A stretch of DNA of 27,423 bases from Comamonadaceae bacterium UBA2334. Lineage in GTDB: Bacteria > Pseudomonadota > Gammaproteobacteria > Burkholderiales > Burkholderiaceae_C. Position numbers and translations under genes: made by a program. Below, piece after piece: positions 23,560 through 27,423 of this stretch. The DNA is taken from contig DDUQ01000098.1 of assembly GCA_002344885.1 (NCBI GenBank), forward strand, positions 28,780 to 56,202, given 5' to 3'. The notes beneath the pieces are model-generated. The model made no database searches. It was not told the origin of the DNA and was given only the letters and a program-made list of their open reading frames with translations. Position 1 is the stretch's first letter. Every line of letters starts with the position of its first letter.

Positions 23560-24330
23560 ATGAGTCTTCCAGCAACCCCCCATCCCCTGAACGAAGCCCT
23601 GGGCCATGCGCCCGCCGACAAGCGCCTGGAAGTGCTGCGGCGTGTGGGGCAAACAGGCTCCATTTCACAGGCTGCGCGCGATGCAGGCATCAGCTACAAA
23701 GCCGCCTGGCAGGCCATTGACACGCTTACCAACCTCAGCGGGTTGCCGCTGGTGGACCGGTCGGTGGGCGGCAGCGGTGGTGGTGGGGCGCGCATCACGC
23801 CTGATGGTTTGCGGCTGCTTGACCTGGCCGACCAACTGGCCGATGCCCGCGCCCAGGTGCTGGCCCGCTTTGGTCTGTTGCCGGTGGCGGGCGCAGCCGC
23901 CCATTCGGGCTTTGGCCTGCGGACCAGCATGCGCAACCAGTTGCCCTGCGTGGTGGAACATGTGAATGGCGTGGGGCAAGGGTCCATGGTGCAGGTGGAC
24001 TTGCGCACCAGCGGCGGTCAGCCACTGATGTCATGGGTCACTCGCGAAAGTGCCGATTTGTTGGGCCTGGCACCTGCCCAGTCCGTGCTGGCCCTGTGCA
24101 AGGCCACGGCGGTGTCGATTGTGTTGGCACCTGCTGCTGAGAACATGTGCCAGCTGAGCGGTGTGGTGGCCGACATCAGCCCCGGTACCGGTCCACAGGA
24201 GGTAGCCCTGAGCTTGCCCGGCGGCAACCTGTGGGTCGGCTTTGCGGCCGAGGGGGCCGCACTTCAGGTGGGTGATGCCGCCAGCGGCGTGTTTGCACCG
24301 TCGGCATTGGTCATTGGCCTGGCGGGTTGA
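23560..24330 (+). CDS. modE: ModE, molybdate-dependent transcriptional regulator
   Basis: 256 aa. The N-terminal winged helix (about 20-85; RRVGQTGSISQAARDAGISY then KAAWQAIDTL) is classic ModE. Two tandem Mop domains follow, beginning near SMRNQLPCVVEHVNG (about 125) and NMCQLSGVVADISPG (about 195), which bind molybdate or tungstate. With oxyanion bound it represses modABC. The ATG at 23560 was preferred over a GTG at 23524 on family length. It is divergent from modA, and the 3' end overlaps the convergent ATPase gene by 20 bases. Confidence 0.94.
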   Translation: MSLPATPHPLNEALGHAPADKRLEVLRRVGQTGSISQAARDAGISYKAAWQAIDTLTNLSGLPLVDRSVGGSGGGGARITPDGLRLLDLADQLADARAQVLARFGLLPVAGAAAHSGFGLRTSMRNQLPCVVEHVNGVGQGSMVQVDLRTSGGQPLMSWVTRESADLLGLAPAQSVLALCKATAVSIVLAPAAENMCQLSGVVADISPGTGPQEVALSLPGGNLWVGFAAEGAALQVGDAASGVFAPSALVIGLAG

Positions 24331-25528
24331 ACGGACACCCGTCAACCGTGAAACCTTGGCCCGCTTGCAGGCCCAGCGTGTTCAGGTGCCGCCAACTGTG
24401 CACAGCGCTGCCCTGGCGTTCCATGCTGTCTTCACCGCCATAGACGAGTTTGCCAGGCAAAGTGGTGTCCCCGGCATAGCGCGCCCATTTGGTCAGACCT
24501 GTCAGAAAGTCGGTGTGAAAGGTCTGACTTGACTTGATTTCAATCGGCAGCAGCCGGTCGCCCTGTTCGACCAGCACATCCACTTCTTCGCCGGTGTTGT
24601 TGCGCCAGAAGTAAAGATTGGAGGGCAGGCCCTGGTTGAAGCGTTGTTTCATCAAATCACTGATGACCAGGTTTTCAAACAAGGCGCCTCTGGACGGGTG
24701 GATGGACAGGTGGTCGGCATCCCGAATGCCCAGCAGGTAAGCGGCCAGTCCAGTGTCATGAAAATAGAGTTTGGGTGTTTTGACCAAACGTTTGCCAAAG
24801 TTCTGGTGGTGGGGCTGCAGCAGAAACACCAGGTAGCCTGCTTCCAGGACCGACAGCCAGGCTCCAATGGTCTTATGGGTCACGCCGCAGTCGTTTGCCA
24901 GGCTGCTCATGTTCAGCAGCTGCCCGCACCGGGCGGCGCACATTTTCAAGAAACGCTGGAACAGGCTCAGGTTTTTGATTTCAATGAGTTGGCGCACGTC
25001 CCGTTCCACATACGTCATCACGTAGTTGGCAAACCAGTGTTCGGGTGCCAACTGGCGGTCGTGGATGGGTGGGTACATGCCCTGCCACAGACAGCCATCC
25101 AGGCTCGGTATCGTGTTGGGAATTGCTGACAACTCGCCGATTGAAAACGGCAGCAACTGCACCAACCCCACTCGGCCGGCCAGTGTTTGGGTGATATGCG
25201 CCAGCAAGCCAAATTGCTGCGACCCGGTCAACACAAACTCGGCCATGCGCGGTGCGGTGTCCACCCGGGTTTGCAAGTACGAGAAGAGCGCAGGGCAGCG
25301 TTGCACCTCGTCCAGAATGGCGCCGGTACCAAGCCTTGCCAGAAACCCGCGAGGATCTTCGGTGGCAAATGATCGGGTGTCCGGGTCTTCCAGTGAGACG
25401 TATGGCTTGTCAGGAAAAGCGCTGCGAGCAAGCGTAGTTTTGCCCGACTGGCGTGGCCCCGTGATGGCCAGAATGGGGTAACCCTTGGCCAGGGACGCGA
25501 GTGTGGCGGCGGCGTGTCGGTGGATCAT
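24311..25528 (-). CDS. AAA+ ATPase with C-terminal DUF4143 domain
   Basis: 405 aa. The N-terminal AAA_14 domain has Walker A GPRQSGKTT (about 24-32), Walker B-like AILDEVQRCP and the sensor segment FVLTGSQQF. The C-terminal DUF4143 domain has a nuclease-like pattern, GEEVDVLVEQGDRLLPIEIK, resembling the PD-(D/E)xK core. Such proteins are scattered in bacterial genomes, often beside toxin, antitoxin or mobile genes; function is unproven. ATG 25528 chosen; a TTG at 25555 would add nine residues. The start lies one base after the terminal stop of a broken DsrE-like gene and beside a 31-base dyad. No apparent link to the metal genes. Confidence 0.88.
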   Translation of the reverse strand: MIHRHAAATLASLAKGYPILAITGPRQSGKTTLARSAFPDKPYVSLEDPDTRSFATEDPRGFLARLGTGAILDEVQRCPALFSYLQTRVDTAPRMAEFVLTGSQQFGLLAHITQTLAGRVGLVQLLPFSIGELSAIPNTIPSLDGCLWQGMYPPIHDRQLAPEHWFANYVMTYVERDVRQLIEIKNLSLFQRFLKMCAARCGQLLNMSSLANDCGVTHKTIGAWLSVLEAGYLVFLLQPHHQNFGKRLVKTPKLYFHDTGLAAYLLGIRDADHLSIHPSRGALFENLVISDLMKQRFNQGLPSNLYFWRNNTGEEVDVLVEQGDRLLPIEIKSSQTFHTDFLTGLTKWARYAGDTTLPGKLVYGGEDSMERQGSAVHSWRHLNTLGLQAGQGFTVDGCPFNPPGQ

Positions 25529-25529
25529 T

Positions 25530-26006
25530 CTACAAATCGGTAATGAAAGTACCAAATTGTAAAATCAATTCACCGTCATCTGGCCACCAAGGCTTGATGT
25601 AGCCGTACCCCTGGCCCTGCAACTGCCCGATGCGCACCGCGCCTGAGGGGGTGAACCCGGCGTCCATCACAAACTGGTCTTTATTCATGTTCAGCAGGCT
25701 CAGCGTGAGTTCGCAGATTTCAAACTACACGCCCCGCGCCACCAGGTCGGAGATGAGCGGGCCGTATTCAATGTTGGGGTTTTTGGGGTCTTTGGCACCG
25801 TCCATCAGGAAGTTGACGCCATCGCCCAGCGCCACCACCACCAGGGTGGTTTTGGGTGCCACGTCCGGGTAGTTGCGCAGCGTGCGAATGCCCGACGTGG
25901 CCTACGTGGCGCTGTTGTCAAAGTGGTAAACCACTTTGTCTTGTGCCCAGGTCAGGCTGGCAGCAGCTGCCAGCAGGGTGGCGGCGGCCAGGTTACGAAC
26001 AGTCAT
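25530..26006 (-). pseudogene. Exported DsrE-family protein interrupted by two in-frame TAG codons
   Basis: A continuous 159-codon frame with recognisable DsrE-family content is broken at 25902-25904 and 25725-25727, both TAG; no frameshift is seen. The product would start MTVRNLAAATLLAAAASLTW (Sec signal peptide, cleavage after WAQ) and continue DKVVYHFDNSAT-stop-ATSGIRTLRNYPD. The second part reads KTTLVVVALGDGVNFLMDGA, then LISDLVARGV-stop-FEICELTL, then SGAVRIGQLQGQGYGYIKP. The Cys in FEICELTL is at the DsrE persulfide-Cys position. The first stop is one base from CAG (Gln). It ends in a third TAG at 25530-25532, one base before the ATPase gene. Either a recent pseudogene or base-call errors. 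Confidence 0.75.
25531..25561. promoter_or_regulatory. 31-base dyad at the ATPase start, candidate autoregulatory operator
   Basis: Arms of 12 bases (TACAAATCGGTA and TACCAAATTGTA) pair at 10 of 12 positions around a 7-base centre. It lies immediately upstream of the ATPase ATG (25528) and within the last codons of the degraded upstream gene. Regulator not known. Confidence 0.5.
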
Positions 26007-26416
26007 GGTTATCCGAATCAAAAGGGTCTTGGGGTGGCGCAGATCAGCTGCACACAGCGTACACGTTACACGCCCGGGCGGCATATGACAGTGCCGTGCC
26101 GAACACCTGTTGGGTGCGTTCACGCCATGCCGATGGAGCATCTTGGGCATGTGAAATGTTGTGCATATCGAATGTGTTGCACCGATAGCCAAAATGAAAC
26201 ACTTGCCGACGACGCAAACACTTGGAGTGTGCCGAACTGAACACTCGATGGAACACGCCAGGTTGGCGACGCCATTCCAGAAATCGAAAAACATCTTTTG
26301 AATCAACAGCTTGTGATTTGTTGAAAGCGCTGGCACGGAGTTTGTGAACATAGCTGTGCCTTCGACAGGCAACCCCTTGTCCAACACTCTTTTTTGTACA
26401 AACACAGGAGATTCAC
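26007..26416. other. Intergenic region upstream of the aldehyde dehydrogenase gene
   Basis: No convincing gene. It contains several inverted or repeated short motifs: GTGCA-N12-TGCAC (26161-26182) and the perfect ACACT-TGG-AGTGT (26218-26230). A possible sigma-54 promoter lies near the 3' end (26331-26346). This layout fits an enhancer-dependent promoter for the downstream gene, but the activator is not in the window. Confidence 0.5.
26331..26346 (+). promoter_or_regulatory. Weak sigma-54-like promoter upstream of the aldehyde dehydrogenase
   Basis: TGGCACG-N4-TTGTG matches the -24 element fully, but has GT instead of GC at -12. It is 71 bases before the ATG. Aldehyde dehydrogenases of this type are often under sigma-54 activators in related bacteria (family knowledge). 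Not decisive. Confidence 0.35.
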
Positions 26417-27423
26417 ATGATTTACGCTGCTCCCGGTCAGGCCGGTGCCAAACTTGCCTACAAAGCCCAGTACAACAACTTCATCGGTGGCCAGTGGGTC
26501 GCGCCGGTCAAGGGGCAGTACTTTGACGTGATCACCCCCACCACCGGCAAGGTGTACACCCAAGCCGCCCGCTCCACGGCCGAAGACATTGAACTGGCGC
26601 TGGACGCTGCCCACGCAGCCGCCGACAAATGGGGCAAGACCGATGCCGCAACCCGATCCAACATCCTGCTGAAAATTGCCGACCGCATCGAAGCCAACCT
26701 GGAACTGCTGGCCTATGCCGAAACCGTGGACAACGGCAAGCCCATCCGCGAAACGTTGAACGCCGACATTCCTTTGTCGGTGGACCACTTCCGTTACTTT
26801 GCCGGTGCCCTGCGTGCGCAGGAGGGCGGCATCAGCGAGATCGACGAAAACACCATGGCTTATCACATCCACGAGCCGCTGGGCGTGGTGGGCCAGATCA
26901 TTCCCTGGAACTTCCCCATTCTGATGGCCGCGTGGAAGCTGGCCCCCGCACTGGGTGCAGGCAACTGCGTGGTGCTCAAGCCTGCTGAAAGCACCCCCAT
27001 TTCCATCCTGATCTTGGCCGAGCTGATTGCCGACCTCCTGCCACCCGGTGCGCTCAACATCGTCAACGGCTATGGCCGGGAAGCCGGCATGCCCCTGGCC
27101 ACCAGCAAGCGCATTGCCAAAATTGCCTTCACCGGTTCCACCAGCACCGGTCGCGTCATTGCCCAAGCAGCGGCCAACAACCTCATTCCCGCCACGCTGG
27201 AACTGGGTGGCAAGAGCCCCAACATCTTCTTTGCCGACGTGATGGACAAGGACGACGGCTTCCTCGACAAAGCCATCGAAGGTCTGGTGCTGTTCGCCTT
27301 CAACCAGGGCGAATTGTGCACCTGCCCCTCGCGCGCGCTGATTCAGGAGTCGATCTACGACCACTTCATGGAGCTGGTGTTGCAGCGGAGGGCGGCCATC
27401 AAGCATGAATGCCAGCTTCACAC
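26417..27423 (+). CDS. NAD-dependent aldehyde dehydrogenase, AldB/AcoD/ExaC type (C-terminus off window)
   Basis: About 335 residues visible of a roughly 505 aa enzyme that oxidises aldehydes such as acetaldehyde to acids. The ATG at 26417 follows a clear AGGAG (26406-26410). Family segments: YNNFIGGQWVAPVKGQYFDV, PWNFPILMAAWKLAPALGAG (cofactor site), LKPAESTP, FTGSTSTG, LELGGKSPNIFF with the general-base Glu, and FNQGELCTCPSR with the catalytic Cys at the first Cys. The last seven or so residues (from about 27400) diverge from family expectation (an IKQGNPLDT-like stretch), with length conserved, which may be low-quality sequence at a contig end. Confidence 0.92.
   Translation, partial: MIYAAPGQAGAKLAYKAQYNNFIGGQWVAPVKGQYFDVITPTTGKVYTQAARSTAEDIELALDAAHAAADKWGKTDAATRSNILLKIADRIEANLELLAYAETVDNGKPIRETLNADIPLSVDHFRYFAGALRAQEGGISEIDENTMAYHIHEPLGVVGQIIPWNFPILMAAWKLAPALGAGNCVVLKPAESTPISILILAELIADLLPPGALNIVNGYGREAGMPLATSKRIAKIAFTGSTSTGRVIAQAAANNLIPATLELGGKSPNIFFADVMDKDDGFLDKAIEGLVLFAFNQGELCTCPSRALIQESIYDHFMELVLQRRAAIKHECQLH

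Noticed and set aside
25530..26006. TAG read as an amino acid (pyrrolysine-like recoding)
   Set aside because: No pylT or pylS-type genes are seen and this is not expected in betaproteobacteria; pseudogene or sequence error is simpler.
1..27423. CRISPR arrays, insertion sequences, rRNA genes
   Set aside because: No regularly spaced repeats, transposase-like proteins or rRNA sequence were recognised; the only long repeat is the tupA pair.

Overview
The window comes from a high-GC betaproteobacterium, most likely Burkholderiales and probably Comamonadaceae. This rests on the pyrG-kdsA pair with divergent coaBC, the protein style, and codon use; no species can be named from sequence alone. Most of the window is one metal- and selenium-handling neighbourhood built around a respiratory, selenocysteine-containing formate dehydrogenase.

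Layout. 1-3439: housekeeping genes kdsA (partial) and pyrG on the minus strand, coaBC on the plus strand. 3461-7169: a ModE-like regulator with a binding-protein domain, divergent from a tightly overlapping tungstate transporter operon tupB-tupC-tupA. 7248-18676: one long minus-strand operon, read from high to low coordinates: fdoG (in-frame UGA = Sec at 18080-18082, with a textbook SECIS hairpin), fdoH, fdoI, fdhE, selA, a Tat/lipoprotein flavocytochrome-c-sulfide-dehydrogenase-like flavoprotein, selB, the tRNA-Sec gene selC, a GcvH-like lipoyl-carrier protein and a DsrE-like protein. 18677-19087: an AT-richer divergent promoter region with a near-consensus FNR/ANR box in front of fdoG and two palindromes in front of a second tupA. 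19088-20790: a second, about 97 % identical tupA copy followed by an orphan ModA-like binding protein. 20844-24330: molybdate transporter modABC (minus) divergent from modE (plus), with two tandem ModE-type operators between them. 24311-25528: an AAA+/DUF4143 ATPase. 25530-26006: an exported DsrE-family gene broken by two in-frame TAG codons. 26417-end: the first part of an NAD-dependent aldehyde dehydrogenase.

How it fits together. The FdoGHI complex oxidises formate on the periplasmic side using a W- or Mo-bis-pterin cofactor and Sec. SelA, SelB and tRNA-Sec supply Sec, FdhE assists maturation, and Tup and Mod transporters with two ModE-type regulators supply the oxyanion. No selD, fdhD or molybdopterin synthesis gene is in the window. 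The least explained part is the trio FCSD-like flavoprotein, GcvH-like carrier and DsrE-like protein, interleaved with selA, selB and selC. This trio resembles parts of sulfur-oxidation/sulfur-relay machinery and may be a sulfur or selenium handling add-on to the Sec-FDH operon (inference).

The whole fdo-sel block is bracketed by two directly repeated tupA copies of 851 bp. The second copy carries the last 23 bases before the tupA start from the tupC coding end as its leader, which gives a polarity to the duplication. It also suggests the block entered, or could leave, by recombination through tupA.
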